64,000 nucleotides of DNA from assembly GCF_030272615.1 (NCBI RefSeq), contig NC_081413.1:17184285-17248284 (forward strand). Direction: 5' to 3'. Positions 10,784 to 22,559 of the stretch are shown here, piece by piece (positions within the stretch are counted from its first letter, which is position 1; each line of letters starts with the position of its first letter). Under the pieces are notes generated by a model. It ran no database searches. It had not been told where the DNA came from and saw only the letters and a program-made list of their open reading frames with translations. A program made the translations under genes and the position numbers. Source of the DNA: Cryptomeria japonica. Taxonomy: Eukaryota > Streptophyta > Pinopsida > Cupressales > Cupressaceae.

Positions 10784-12106
10784 TCACCTCTTATGACAAA
10801 CAACCCCAATGAAGTTAACTATTAGTATCATGGGGTGAGGAGCAACATGGAGGGTGAATAGAGTGCAAGACACTACCTCTTCACCAAGGAAGAGTGCAAG
10901 ATCGGTTGTAAGAGCTATGAGAGCTCTATCATATAAGTCTTGAACAAATGTTTTGAATGCTTTACAATTTCCAAGAGAATGAGAATAACTATGATGAAAA
11001 AGACAACGTACATCACCTTCCTTATGTTTATATTTGTAATTAAGTCTAATGAAAGGAAAAATGACATTCTTATCATACTTCAATTTCCAAAAGTTTCTAG
11101 TAGCTAATTTCTCTTGGTAATCAATGGGATTAGGTCTTGTCTCTTGAGATGTAGGACAAGGATTGTTAGAAGAAGATGGATTGTCATCTATTATTTTAAT
11201 AGTTTCATTATCAACTAGTTCTTGCATACTTTTTTGAAAATTTGGACAATCATTAGCATAATGGTCATGAGTTTGATGATACGAACAAAAATAAGTGTTT
11301 GGGGAAGAAGCACCTTTAAATGAATCATAGGTTCTATGCCTTACAAGATAATCCTTAAATTTTTTAATTCTAAGGAGATCATTCATAGGTGAATGATGAG
11401 AATGTCCTAGACCATTGATACTAATTTGTATAGGAGGGTATATAGGGACTTTGATTCCTTGTTCAAATCTTCTAAGTCCCTGTCCTCTAAAACCTTGTTT
11501 TGATATTATATTATAGCCACTCCTATAAGAATGTTTTAATTGAGAAGAAGGAGTATTATAACGAATTTCTTTGAAATTTATAGTTTAAGTATATCCAGAA
11601 GGAACAAAGTGAGAAGTAGATGAAGAAGGAATATCCTTTGTAGGGAGATTCGTCTTTCTATCATCATGCATATCCTCTTTGATGGGTGGGGAAGGAAGAT
11701 CGTTATCATCTAAGGCCTCATCTTTACTTAATGTTATGTGGGGAGATAGATCATGAATGAAATTAATAACATCATCTTCTCTACAACTATTTTGATGACT
11801 AAGATAGGCTCTAGGAGATTAAGGGGGATCTAGAGAGATTGAATTATCAATATTTTTACCTTATCACCCTTGCGCTAGGGTATGTGTATGAGAAGAAGAT
11901 GGTACCATGTTGCTCTTCAATGCTTACTCTCCATTAGAGAGATCATTGATAGGAGGATTAGCTCTTTCTTCATTCACATTAGATACCCTAGGAGAGATAC
12001 AAGTATTAGGTTTTTCATTAGCATCTCTAGGATTATGATCTACAAAATCTTTTATGTGATCTACATATATAATGATTTTTTGTAAAATATCTCCATAAAA
12101 TAACAT
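10784..12106 (-). pseudogene. Retrotransposon gag with two zinc-knuckle-like motifs
   Basis: The 200-residue ORF (10784-11386) carries two related modules: CSYHQTHDHYANDC followed by FQKSMQELVDN, and CLFHHSYSHSLGNC followed by FKTFVQDLYD. This C-x2-H/C...H...C plus alpha-helical tail pattern is typical of Ty3/gypsy gag C-termini. The frame continues upstream to about 12106 with at least one stop (near 11584). Frames further up are Asn/Pro/Ser-rich. The normal role is RNA packaging. No protease or reverse transcriptase follows, so the element looks non-autonomous or is deleted. Confidence 0.7.
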
Positions 12107-12512
12107 GCATCATAGATAAAAGCTTTGAGATTTAATTGATGAATAGGAAGCATTTTGGAAATTCTAAAAATGCAATATGCCAAAGTGCTATGAATGAAAA
12201 GAAGCAATGTGAAGTGAAAGAAACCATTATCTAACACATAATTATGATAAATATAAGTGAAAAGCAATGTAATAATATGTGAAATGGAAAATAAATTAGA
12301 TGTATTAAGTGTCATTATGAATGTCTAAGATTAGATCTGAAAATAAAAGTTACAAATTATGCAACTCTCAAACCAAAATAAATTAGGGTTTTTATGAATT
12401 TAACCTTTAAATTTATGTAATTCGATTAAAAATATAATATATGAGTAAAAAATTGAAAATTAAAATGCTCACAAATCAGATTTGAGAACACAAATAAGAA
12501 ATAGTGGTGTAA
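12107..12512 (-). other. 5' leader of minus-strand gag element
   Basis: AT-rich non-coding sequence between the gag frame and the primer-binding site, as expected for a retrotransposon leader. Confidence 0.5.
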
Positions 12513-12528
12513 GGAGTCGGGTTCACCA
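12513..12528 (-). other. Primer-binding site matching tRNA-Trp
   Basis: The minus strand reads TGGTGAACCCGAC followed by TCC, directly after the LTR end (CACA TTT). The first 13 bases match the complement of the 3' end of plant tRNA-Trp (...GTCGGGTTCA-CCA). The tRNA identity is from my knowledge of the tRNA and was not searched. Confidence 0.6.
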
Positions 12529-12531
12529 AAA

Positions 12532-13690
12532 TGTGATGGTGAAAATTAGGGTTTCACCATAAAAGTGTAATAAAACCACTAATTTTGCTTAAATAACCAT
12601 TACTTTGAAAGAGGGTTGGACCTAATAGATCTAGGCTTAATCCCTCTAGGGAAAGAAGCTTTGAAATTTTTATTGGGTTCCACTTGGGGTTAGGGTTTTA
12701 TTCCCTCTTTCTAAGTTGAATTGTGAAAATGTTGAAATTAGGGTAAATGGGTGAATATTGAAGAGATCGAGCATAAATAGTAAGCTAGAGACACCAACCT
12801 GGATCTGGTCAAAAGAATATGATTTGGATCTGCTCCTAGAAATTCAACCCTGGTCCTTTGAATTTTTTGTTGTCAAAAGGGGAACTTTTTCATCTCTATG
12901 AATATTGTCGGTCCTCCCGAACATAGCTATGTGCTTGTTTTTGTACACAATGAAAAGAGTTAAATTATTGTAAACAGGGGTTTGGCTAAGTCAAACCCTA
13001 GTTTAAGTATTAACCTTGAATGAATAAATGCAAATTTTGAAATAAATACTAGAAAGATATACCTTAGATCTGTAATTAATGATAATGATGCTTTTGCTCT
13101 TTGAATGTAATTACATATGTTGTATGAAATGGCCTAAACATGACAAAACCCTAATCACACACACATGCTTGCATAGGAATGTTGTAATTTTGCTCCATAA
13201 TGGTTGAATGATGAATATGCAGCATTGAAGATCTCTAAAAATGCTTGATAATGAATGCTTCACGGATGCAAGAATGATGGATTTCTTGTAGATGGAGACT
13301 TAGAATTGATAGATGAAATTAGGTTGATCAAACATTTCTTATATAGGGGTATCTAGGTAAATTATCGATTAGGCCGACCTCCAACAGTCATGTGGAGTCA
13401 TAGGGATCAATTCTCGTCGAGGAAATACAACTCCTGCCCCAATTCAAATTTGGGCCCCATTTAGAGGGACCATGGCACTAGGCACCATGGTCCTTTTGTA
13501 TAAGGGACCAAGATAAGGCTTAGGGGAGAGGGGTACCTCACTAGGAGACCCACTAATGGGTGTTCATGGCCTCGGAGCTAGAGAATAGGCACAAAACAAA
13601 CCTTTAAAAACATGATTAGGATAGGACATGCTAAAGTAGGGGCACAAACATGAGGTGTCTATTGGCCTGGTGACAATTTACAATGCTACA
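12532..13690 (-). mobile_element. 5' LTR of minus-strand gag element (family A, copy 1)
   Basis: On the minus strand it runs TGTAGCATTG ... CCATCACA. It is recognised by similarity to two other copies in the window (17932-19258; 45770-49267). Shared landmarks are CTAAGTCAAACCCTAGTTTA (12990), a region with CATGACAAAACCCTAATCACACAC and the terminal CAATTTACAATGCTACA. The primer site lies just outside its 3' end. Confidence 0.7.
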
Positions 13691-13735
13691 GTTTGCAATA
13701 AGGGCTCAAATTTAGCATATACAATAAAAATAAAC

Positions 13736-14130
13736 CTAAATATAAAGATACATAACTAAAAATAGATTGTAAGCTTGGATCTAGAAATGAGATGCAGAAA
13801 GGAACTTGTCACTGAAATCTGGGCTTGAAAGTGTCAGCCTATGGAATGAGGCACCCTAGACCTAAGGGTGTCTTCATCAACTAAGAATAGTGAATTTTGG
13901 ATCAAGATGCTCTATAGACCATTCTCTCAAAATTTCATCTAAAAAGTGTCAAACTATGGAATGATGCTCCATAGACCAGGGGTTTTTTCCTGTTCAAAAT
14001 CTATAATAGTTTTTCTCAATCTCTACTATGTGAATTTGCAACTCTCTGTTATTAGATCTAAAACCTGTAGACAGAAAAGAGAGAATTTTTTTGTGTTGTA
14101 TAGGTGCTTGCCTAAGTCAAACCCCAGGTA
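13736..14130 (-). mobile_element. Fragment of a second family-A LTR
   Basis: Matches part of the copy at 18200-18540: TCTAGAAATGAGATGCAGAAAGGAA, a CACTGAAATCTGGG-like phrase, AAAGTGTCA..., and GCCTAAGTCAAACCCCAGGT at its right end. It stops where gypsy polymerase sequence starts, so it is a truncated copy that interrupts G1. The ~45 bases before it are unassigned. Confidence 0.55.
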
Positions 14131-14229
14131 GAAACATATTAATATTTCTCAATAGCATGGTCATATCCAAGTACACATTCTAAGATTGTTAGAGATGCAA
14201 CATTGTTACATTAGGATTGGGATTATTTA

Positions 14230-15065
14230 CAACAATTTCAGAACAAGAAGAATGAGATTGAGAAAATGGTTAAGTAATTACTCAAAGTGGGGATAATTTG
14301 ACCAAGTACTAACCCTTTATTTAACTATAGTAGTGATGGTTCTTAAGAAAAATGGAGGTTGGAGAATGTGTCCCTTTCTTGGGAACTCAATAAACTTAAC
14401 ATTAAGGATAAGTTACTTGTTAGAATTATAAATCATTTATTGGGTGAATTGTATGGGAAATTTTTTCACTATTGGATCTTTGATCTAGTTAGCATAAAAC
14501 TCAAGTAAAAGATAAAACATTATTAAAATGACTTTTTTTGCCTCAGAAAAAATCCTTTTGGTCTCACCAATGCCCCCTCTATATTTTATAGTTTAGAGAA
14601 TATAGTTTTTAAGAGTTATCTTCATAATTTTATTTGTAATTGCACTTAGACAAATTATTTCAAGCATACAAAACCTACTCTCAAGATTTTATAGGTTCAT
14701 TCTATTTTTTAAAAGGTTCCAAATGTGCTTTTGGTGTACAAGAAATAGAGTATTTGGGTCATATCTTTCTATAAAAAGGCATAACATCAATTAAATAAAT
14801 ATCAAGCCATACAAGATTGGCCCTATCCCCAACCTATTGAGAGCCTTTGTGGTTTATTAAGCTTGATAGGATATTACCACTTTTTCTCAAATATTATAGT
14901 TAAATTACAAGACTCGTTGCAACCTTGCTCAAGAAGAACTTATTTGTTTGGAATGAGATGGTTGAATAGGTTTTCCATTCCCTCAAGATTGTTATGTGTT
15001 CCACCCTAGTTTTGGCAACATGACTTTACAAAAATATTTTTTCTAGACTTTGATACATCAAGAAA
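14230..15065 (+). pseudogene. G1 chromovirus reverse transcriptase and start of RNase H
   Basis: Despite stops and frameshifts, the order of Ty3/gypsy landmarks is clear: QNKKNEIEKMVK, then the ELNKLNIKDK region (about 14380), [12 protein letters not shown] (about 14550), a WPYPQPIESLCGLLSLIGYY-like stretch (about 14815-14875, the start of the RNase H linker) and KIFFLDFDTS (about 15035). This is the outer element of the nest. Its gag and protease are missing, truncated by the LTR fragment at 13736-14130. Confidence 0.75.
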
Positions 15066-15838
15066 AATGTAAAATTGAAATTAAAAAAAAAATAGAAATA
15101 ATAAAGACTTCAAAATGCAAAATAGAAAGCAAATCCAATTCTAGTTTAATAATACCACTTCAACCTCAATAAATGTAAGTTGATTCACATGTTTGACTAT
15201 GGATGCAATCTCAATAGAATACACTATGATTTGAGGAATGATTAATTACATATTTCAATTATATGTAATTGCATCAAAGTGAATGAATATTAAAATGATG
15301 AAGAAATGATCCTATTCATAAACTTTTCAAAGAAAAATCTATTACAAGATGCAGATAAGAATGAATAATTTACTTAACTAAATAGGTTATGCAATCAACT
15401 TAATAGATAAATAGAAAATTACCATTTCAAATTGATAAGAAGATAAAAGTCAATTATTTAATACAATTGATGGATACTTGTTTTGAATAATTTTTTGTTT
15501 GAAGATGTAGTTAACTTGTGAGAAAAAAAGAAGTTTATAATTCAAAGAGAAAGTTTACTTGTGAGAAGATAATTATGAATTATTTAATCTATTTAATATA
15601 TTTTTTGGTGAGGAAGTTGTTAATTTGAAGAATGAGTTAATTGATGCATTTGAGATTGGTGAATAAGATTTTATTTGATTTCATCTTTTTTAGTCTTATT
15701 ATTATAGTTTTTCAATTTTATTGTACATAGTTGCAACAATTTCAATGCAATCCTACACATTGTTCAACAAAGGAATTCATAATTCCTACACATTGTTCAA
15801 CAAAAGAATTCATACATTAGGTCTTTGATTCCAAATAA
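15066..15838. other. Insertion or unaligned segment inside G1 RNase H
   Basis: Gypsy similarity stops after 15065 and resumes near 15810-15840. The segment is AT-rich without coding similarity. It contains two tandem copies of a 33-bp unit (15751 and 15784, TCCTACACATTGTTCAACAA). No terminal repeats were identified, so its nature is unknown. Confidence 0.45.
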
Positions 15839-16166
15839 AAATTGATAATAGAAAACCTCAAATATTTCTCACAACAATGATTTTCCTTCCAAGAACAACA
15901 AAAATGGGTTATAAAGATGTTAGGGTATGATTATGAGGTTATCTTTAAAAAGGAAAAGAGAATGTAGTAGTTGAAGCACTTTCTCATAATTTTGAAGAAG
16001 ACATGTCTATAAATTCCCTTTTAGTTTTGGTACAACTACTTGGATTGAGGAGGCTTATCATGAATGTGAGATAGATCTAAAGCTTTAGGATATTATAAGA
16101 TAGTTAGAAGCAAATCCTTGGTTAGGTAAATCATTCATGTGGAAAGGTTTAGTATTGTAGTATCAT
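15839..16166 (+). pseudogene. G1 RNase H end and linker to integrase
   Basis: Contains the recognisable QQKWVIKMLGYDYEVIFKK stretch (about 15900-15955) and a downstream WIEEAYHE motif (about 16040), both typical of the RNase H to integrase region of chromoviruses. It is cut at 16166 by the 5' LTR of G2. The same polymerase resumes at 34161. Confidence 0.75.
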
Positions 16167-16480
16167 TGTGTTAAGTCCCTAATATTCTAGCTAATATCAT
16201 TGTGTTAGGTCCCTAATATAATACATTCCTAAATATATATTATATATTTCTAAGTATATTAACATGGGCATTTGTGGAATGCTCAACCTTAACATTAATT
16301 ATAGTTAGTATCTTAAATAATCTTAGTTAGGATGTGGCAAGTCCTTGCATGGTTAAGCATATAAATAAAGGTGGATATGTTTCTATCAAAGCATCATATC
16401 ATAAAATATTAAATTCATATATTAAAATATAGTTATTGGAGGTTGCCTTGTCGAAGTGGCTTGCTATATTTATGATACCA
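16167..16480 (+). mobile_element. G2 5' LTR
   Basis: A short LTR of about 310 bp. It matches 33872-34160 along most of its length (AGTTAGTAT(C)TTAAATAATCTT, GCATCATATCAT, TTATTGGAGGT, GCTATATTT). A 33-bp duplication of ATCATTGTGTTARGTCCCT is seen at its start (about 16163 and 16196). It is followed by a primer site. The exact ends are uncertain by a few bases. Confidence 0.75.
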
Positions 16481-16482
16481 AG

Positions 16483-16493
16483 TGGTATCAAAG
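16483..16493 (+). other. G2 primer-binding site
   Basis: TGGTATCAAAG is close to the initiator-Met primer site TGGTATCAGAG and lies 2 bases after the LTR. Chromoviruses commonly use this tRNA. Confidence 0.65.
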
Positions 16494-17039
16494 TTACAAT
16501 TTGTGCCAACATTTTTCTTTCCACCATAACTTCTAAATTAGTGTGAATTCGTATTTTTCGGGGGGGCTTTGAGGTATGTATTAGATAAGCTCTCCAAAAA
16601 AAAAATGAGTTTGAAGTATACATTTTCAAAAAGTTATTAAGATGTTATGTTTTTCATTAATTTTCTCTATATGCTGCAATTTTTGGAATTTTTTTTAAAA
16701 CTTACATTTTTGGGAAGCTTATAAGTCAAATAGGGTTAGTTATTTGTAATTTATGGTCAAACATTAAATGGGTCCTTCAGTTTAGTGGTCAAATTTTAAT
16801 CAAATTTTTCATTAGTTTGCTCTATAGGTTGCAATTTTTTTATTTTTTTAAAATTTACATGTTTAGAAAGCTTATGAAAAAAAATTAAGGTTAGTTCTTT
16901 GTAATTTACTATTAGACATAAAATAAGTTCTTTAACTTAGTGGTCAAGGTTTAGACAAAACATAAAAAATTAGGGTTACAACTAGCAATAAATATTATCT
17001 CAATTAATATAAACAATTTATAGTTCAAAATAAAAACAC

Positions 17040-17931
17040 AATTGAAGCATTGTCATCTATAGGGCTAGAGGACTTCTTTATGAATGTGGAAACCAACGAT
17101 CCTCTTTAATGTCAACCCCCTAAAATTGAGGGAATAATTCCACCAGATTGTGAAAAGGTGGTACATTTTATTAAGGATAAGTTATTAGAACCATTTACAA
17201 CATCTATAAATCAGAACTTTTATCAGTTTCAAAATATAATACTATCAAAATTAAGGGGCTCTCAAAGCCAAAAAGGTGGGTATAATCTTAATAGACAAAA
17301 TCAAGGGATAGGACAATCTTTTCAATCCAAAATTAAAGCTACACAAATAGATATACGCAAGTTTGATGGACAAATGTAACTTCATGGATAAGTCTCATGA
17401 AACGACATTTTAAACTCCATAATATATCTAATGATGCAATGGTAGACATAACTTCACTACATTTGGAATTTGGACCTTATCAATAGTACCAATGGATGAT
17501 AAGTGAAAAACAAGGAAAAATTACTTATTTGGAGAGAATGGCATACCACTATGAGCAACCATGGAAGGGGAGCTATTTTACCCAACTTACAAATTTAAAA
17601 CAAATAGGTTATGTAGGTGAATATAATGTTGAACATATGAGATTAGCAATTTGAACTGAAGATGTGACACCTTATCAAAGGCTACAACTTTGCATCAATG
17701 GACTTAGTGACCAAATTAAATATGATGTTCATTTGTCGGAACCTTTTACGGTTATAAAAATATATGCAACAAAAATTCACCACAAAAAAGATCAACATAG
17801 GACCAAACCATAGGATGGAAAGATAAAAATGTCATTAATCCTATTAAAAAGAACAGGGCCATCTTCTTTAACCCAAGAAAAATAAATAGGATCTCTCCTC
17901 AATAAGAGGTAGAGAAAATAGAAATGGTCTA
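17040..17931 (+). pseudogene. G2 gag, broken
   Basis: Gag-like coding sequence with many stops. The longest clean piece (17158-17379) ends in a RKFDGQM motif, like the HKFDG motif at the start of chromovirus gag cores. It is interrupted near 17931 by a family-A LTR just before the zinc knuckle, which resumes at 19259. Confidence 0.65.
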
Positions 17932-19258
17932 TGTTGACATTTATAATGGATGTAAAATGAGGGAGTTCACTAATCTAATATGAACTAAGAACAAGACCCA
18001 CTTTCCATTGTATTACATTAAGAGGAATAAGAGGTAATAGACTTGGCCTCAAACCTATTGAAAATGGATGAGCATAATTTTGAAATCTTTATTCTCCTTG
18101 TTTGAGTTGAAATTGTATTTGATTATGTTAATTAGGGCTAACGAAGGAAAATTGGAAGTGAGCAGTATGAACAAACAACTTCAAAAAAAAAATGTAGACA
18201 TCAAGCACAAGTCTAGAAATGAGAAGCAAAGAGAAACCTGCCATTGAAATTTGGGACAAAGATGTTAGGCATCCTTCTCCCAAAATCGTTGAATGTTGAC
18301 AAAAGAAATAGTTTTGGAATCAAGATGTTGTTCTGAGCATTCTTTGAAATTTTGTCAAAAAAGCATCAGACACTGATGCTAGGTAGCCTCGACCTAGTCT
18401 TTTTACTTCTTCAAAATTAGGTCCTATGCATTTAGTTTGCTCTTTTCATATCTATATTTATTGTCTCTCGATCATGTCACCTACACACACAAGAGAGGAA
18501 AAAGGTGTTGGGTTGACAGGAATTTGCCTATCAAACCATGGGTTTGGAATTAACCATTAATGAAATAATTGAAAGGAAAACTTTGAAGTAAAATGTTGGA
18601 TCAGCAATATTATTCCTCAAGCTTGTTGATGTTGATAATGGTGATGATCGTGCAATGCTCTTTGAATGTGTTCACAAGTGTTAATGTAATAGCATGACAT
18701 GACATGACATAAAAAGGATCAATCATGAACACATGCTTTCATGAAGGTTGTTGCAACTTGTTGCTCCATAATGCTTAGATCTGAAGGAATGATTTCTCTT
18801 AAATGATGTAGGATATGGTAGGATGAAATGATAGTGTGTAATATGAAAATAAATTAGAAAGATTCTCTTATATAGGGTTCCTGAGGTATTCATAAACTAG
18901 GTCAATATTGAATATTTATATTGAAATATCAGGATCGAAGATCAACTAGCAGGAATTAGGGCACCAACATATTTAAAAATGGGTCCAATCGAGGGGGAAA
19001 ATGACGCCTAGCGCCATTGATCACTAGGACAAGGGAACCTAAAGTGCTTGTATACCCAAAAAATGGTGAATCAAAGGTGGTTCGGGTGCACTCATGCTCA
19101 AGACAAAGATCCAGATCACCATGTGATCAAATGATGATAGTTTGACTATGAAAAGGGAAGAAATAGGCTTGGAAAAGTGCCAAAAACACACACACTAAAG
19201 CAAGGGCATCAAAAGGAGTGTAAAATTGTAAGGGATTATAATTATTAACACTACAACA
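17932..19258 (-). mobile_element. Solo LTR, family A copy 2, inside G2 gag
   Basis: On the minus strand it runs TGTTGTAGTG ... GTCAACA. It shares with the other family-A copies the TTTGCCTATCAAACCATGGGTTT phrase region, GGAATTAACC and the TTGTTGCTCCATAATG stretch. G2 gag is read on both sides, so only an LTR is present here. A clean 5-bp target duplication was not found (flanks GTCTA and TCATG). Confidence 0.65.
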
Positions 19259-19800
19259 TCATGATAACAAATGTTCTAGGGGCCATAAATGTGGTAATAA
19301 TGAGAATAAACTAAGGATTATTGAGAATATTGTTGAAGAAGAGGAATAAGTATCTATAGAAGTCCCAAATATGGAGCTAAAGCATGGAAATTTAGAGGAA
19401 GAAGACAATGATAATATCCCATTACATAAATTTATTGGAACAAGAAAGCCACCAACAATTAAAGTGTTTGGTTATATTAAAAAGAGAAAGGTGACAATGT
19501 TGATTGATACATGTATTATGCATGACTTTATTGATAAAAGATTAGATTATGAGCTTAATTTTTTGTGTATCTAGTCTATAACTTCCGAGACATGATAGCT
19601 AATGGAAAACAAATTGCTTTTGGTGGTAAGCTCCAGTATATAAAAATTTCAATGGGAAATTACCATCGAGATTCAATAATATTTGTTATTCCAATAGGGC
19701 GAGTGGGTGTAGTTTTGGGAGTGCAAAGGTTTAAACAATTAGGAACAATTTCCTTCAATTTTCAATAATTATTAATTAATTTCATCTCCAATGGAAAAAA
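19259..19800 (+). pseudogene. G2 gag zinc knuckle and protease
   Basis: Starts with a DNKCSRGHKCG zinc-knuckle remnant. It continues through an acidic linker into IKVFGYIKKRKVTMLIDTC (about 19460-19520), matching the chromovirus protease active-site region. There the usual D-T-G is D-T-C, so the protease would be inactive. Frame breaks follow at about 19574. Confidence 0.7.
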
Positions 19801-19989
19801 CTATAAAATTATTGGAGTAAAATCACCACCAAATCAAATTATTAGCTCTCATAGGATATACAAATTACTAAAGAAGGTTGTTATGGTCTAGTGGCACAAC
19901 TAAATTTTATAGAAGCACAAGATGTGAAAAATCAACATTCACTAGACCTTCCAAAGATCATTCAAAACTACCAACATTTTTTTAAGAAC

Positions 19990-21016
19990 CTAAAGGTTTG
20001 CCCCCAATTAGATACCATGATCCTGCCATTGACTTAATACCTAGAATCATTCTTCCTAACATTAGACCTTATTGTTATACTTATGAACAAAAGACTGAAA
20101 TTGAAAAATTAGGCAAGAAAAAGTTGGACTTAGGAAGCATTCATCCTAGAAAAAGTTCCTATTTCATCTGCAGTGTTTATGGTTAAAAATAAGGATGAGT
20201 CATGGAGAATGTGGCCTAATTATAGAGAACTCAATAAACTCATTCTTAAGGGTAAGTTTCCAATTCTTGTTATTGATGAATTATTAGGTAAACTAAATGG
20301 TGCAATTTTCTTTACTAAGATTTACATTCTAACTATCATCAAATCCATATAAAGGAAGAGGATATAAATAAAATTTCCTTTAGAATTCATGAGGGAAATT
20401 ATATATTCTTATTAATGCCCTTTGGTCTAACCAATGCCCCATCAACTTTTTAAAGCCTCGCAAACTCAATGTTCTACCCATTTCCTTGTAAATTTGTGTT
20501 GGTATACTATAATGAGATCCTTATTTATAGTAAATCATGGTAAGAATATTTACAACATGTAGAGAATATATTAAAAGCATTAAAAGATAATCAACTCTAT
20601 TGCAAGGAATCCAAAGGTAGACCCCAAGAAGATTGGTGTAGTAAAAAAATGGTCAAAAGCTAAAAATACCAAAGGTTTGAGAGGATTCTAGGGTCTAGAA
20701 AGATACTATAGAAGATTTCCTGTAATTAGAATTGTATTGTAGTACCCTTGATAATATTATTAAAGAAAGATTATTTTTCATGGTTGGATCTAGCCACCCA
20801 CACCTTCAAACAACTAAAAGAAGCTATCATTTCAACTATAGTGCTAGCTACCCTAGACTTATCTACAAAATTTTATGGTAGAATGTGACGCTTATAGACA
20901 TTCAATTTGAATAGTACTAATGCAATAAGGGCATTCATTAGCATTTGAGAGTCGCCGAATCAAAGTGAAAAACTTATAAAAGCCCACATATGGAAAAAAA
21001 AAAATGTTAGCCATTA
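19990..21016 (+). pseudogene. G2 reverse transcriptase and RNase H, first part
   Basis: Landmarks in order: a PPIRYHDPAIDLIP start, the [11 protein letters not shown] region, [12 protein letters not shown] (about 20415-20450) and the position of the catalytic Y-x-D-D box, here altered to YYNEILIYS (about 20505-20530), so the aspartates are lost. Frameshifts are frequent. The RNase H reads up to 21016 and resumes across the C1 insertion at 32163: the LAI codons at the break rejoin the following IHVIKKW-like stretch. Confidence 0.8.
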
Positions 21017-22516
21017 TGTTACAATTCTGGTAGCAGTGTGTTGTCATTGATGTCAACCTATGTTATGTGTCGTCATTGATGTCAATTGTGCAGATATGTA
21101 GAAAACAAGTAAGAATTATCTATACACAGTTGTACCTTATCTTTTGAAGTTCATGTTCACATTAAGTATCAGTGTATGTTTGATAAGTTAGTTTTTTGTT
21201 GAGTACTATTCCAATATCTTAGTAAGATGCAGGTGTGGTTACACATGTATTGATATGTTTTGAAGACTTTTACATTGATATCTAGGTAGTTTGGTGTATC
21301 ACACATGGTTGCAAGTTACAAAAGAGGTGACTAAATAATTCATAGTTTATCTTCTAAGAAAGAGACACAATATTTTGGTTCGTATTATTCGAAATAGCAA
21401 GATGTTGTTTTGTGACTCAAAATTTAAGTTCATATAGCTGAAAAGATGTTATAACCAAATTTGCAAGTCACAACTCCTTTCGCAGAGAAGTTAGATATGA
21501 TAGTGTACCAAACTGAACTAAGGCATAGTATAGGGTCTCAAATCCACATTTGACTGTACTTAACACCATTGTCAAGTAGTTTTGAGGACATGATCCAAGA
21601 TGTCTAAGGTATGGTCTATTCAAATTCCAAATAATTTGGTGCATCACAAGATCAATTTTCAAAGTGTCAAAGTGATAGAATCGAATTGCCATGCTTTGTC
21701 TTCAACGTACAAGTGGTTATGTGTGTGCACAAGTAGAAGGTTGTGCATTTCTACTATGAGCCTATGTGTACTCTCCACATATCTTACAAGTGCCCAAGGT
21801 TTTAAGTCTATGAATTTTCTCCATGATTCTGGTATAACATGGAGCTTAGTGTTGTTTACCCTGTGTGAGTAATGGTTAATAGGTCGATGAGATATGGTTT
21901 TCATACTTGTGTCATGTTTCCTTGTGTTCACACCACTTTTAGAGATTGTATTGCGGTTTTTTTGGGCCCAATTGAATCTTTTTTAAAATCACAACCCATT
22001 ATCTCTCTTGGCATATGTGTTTTGTGGCCGACTAGCAAAGAATTACATGTTTCATTTATATATGACCTAATTAATGTTTTGAAGATTGTGGATATATATG
22101 TGTGTGTGTAGATGATGAAAATATGTGAATTGTGAAGTTAGTGAGCCAAAACCAACTAATGATGTCAAGTAGAAATATTATTGACTAACTAGTGGAATAG
22201 AGCCATCAAAATTAGTCATTTTTAGTACTAAAAATTGTATTTCAAAGAGTTTTTGCTTCCTTGGGTTGGTGATCTAAAATAAAGTTTTAATCCTATTTTA
22301 TATTATTGGGAGGATGGATTTGGACAATAGATCCAAACAACTTTCTCAACGTGGTTTTTCTCTTGTTGGGTTTTCCACCTAAATCTAGTGTTACAGTTGT
22401 TTGCTTATGTGTTCCTTTTCTTATAGTTACATAATCACATTAATAAATTGTTGATCTAATTGAAGGATTATTTAAATACCAATTCACCCCCCATGCACCC
22501 CCCCCCCTGTTCAACA
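21017..22516 (+). mobile_element. C1 5' LTR
   Basis: Starts TGTTACAATTCTGG and ends CTGTTCAACA. It contains the hallmark TTGTCATTGATGTCAA near its start and a C-rich TTCACCCCCCATGCACCC end. It aligns closely with 30573-32162, for example GTTCATGTTCACATTAAGTA and GATGTCTAAGGTATGGT. Confidence 0.85.
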
Positions 22517-22518
22517 AT

Positions 22519-22530
22519 TGATATCAAAGC
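22519..22530 (+). other. C1 primer-binding site
   Basis: TGATATCAAAGC is a 2-mismatch version of TGGTATCAGAGC (initiator tRNA-Met) and lies 2 bases after the LTR end. Confidence 0.65.
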
Positions 22531-22559
22531 AAGGTTCCTTTGTTCAGCCTAACTGCTAA

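Noticed and set aside
10446-10787. 113-residue hydrophobic minus-strand ORF downstream of gag
   Set aside because: Leu/Phe-rich translation of AT-rich repeat sequence on the strand complementary to A-rich runs. No motif, and related phrases recur nearby.
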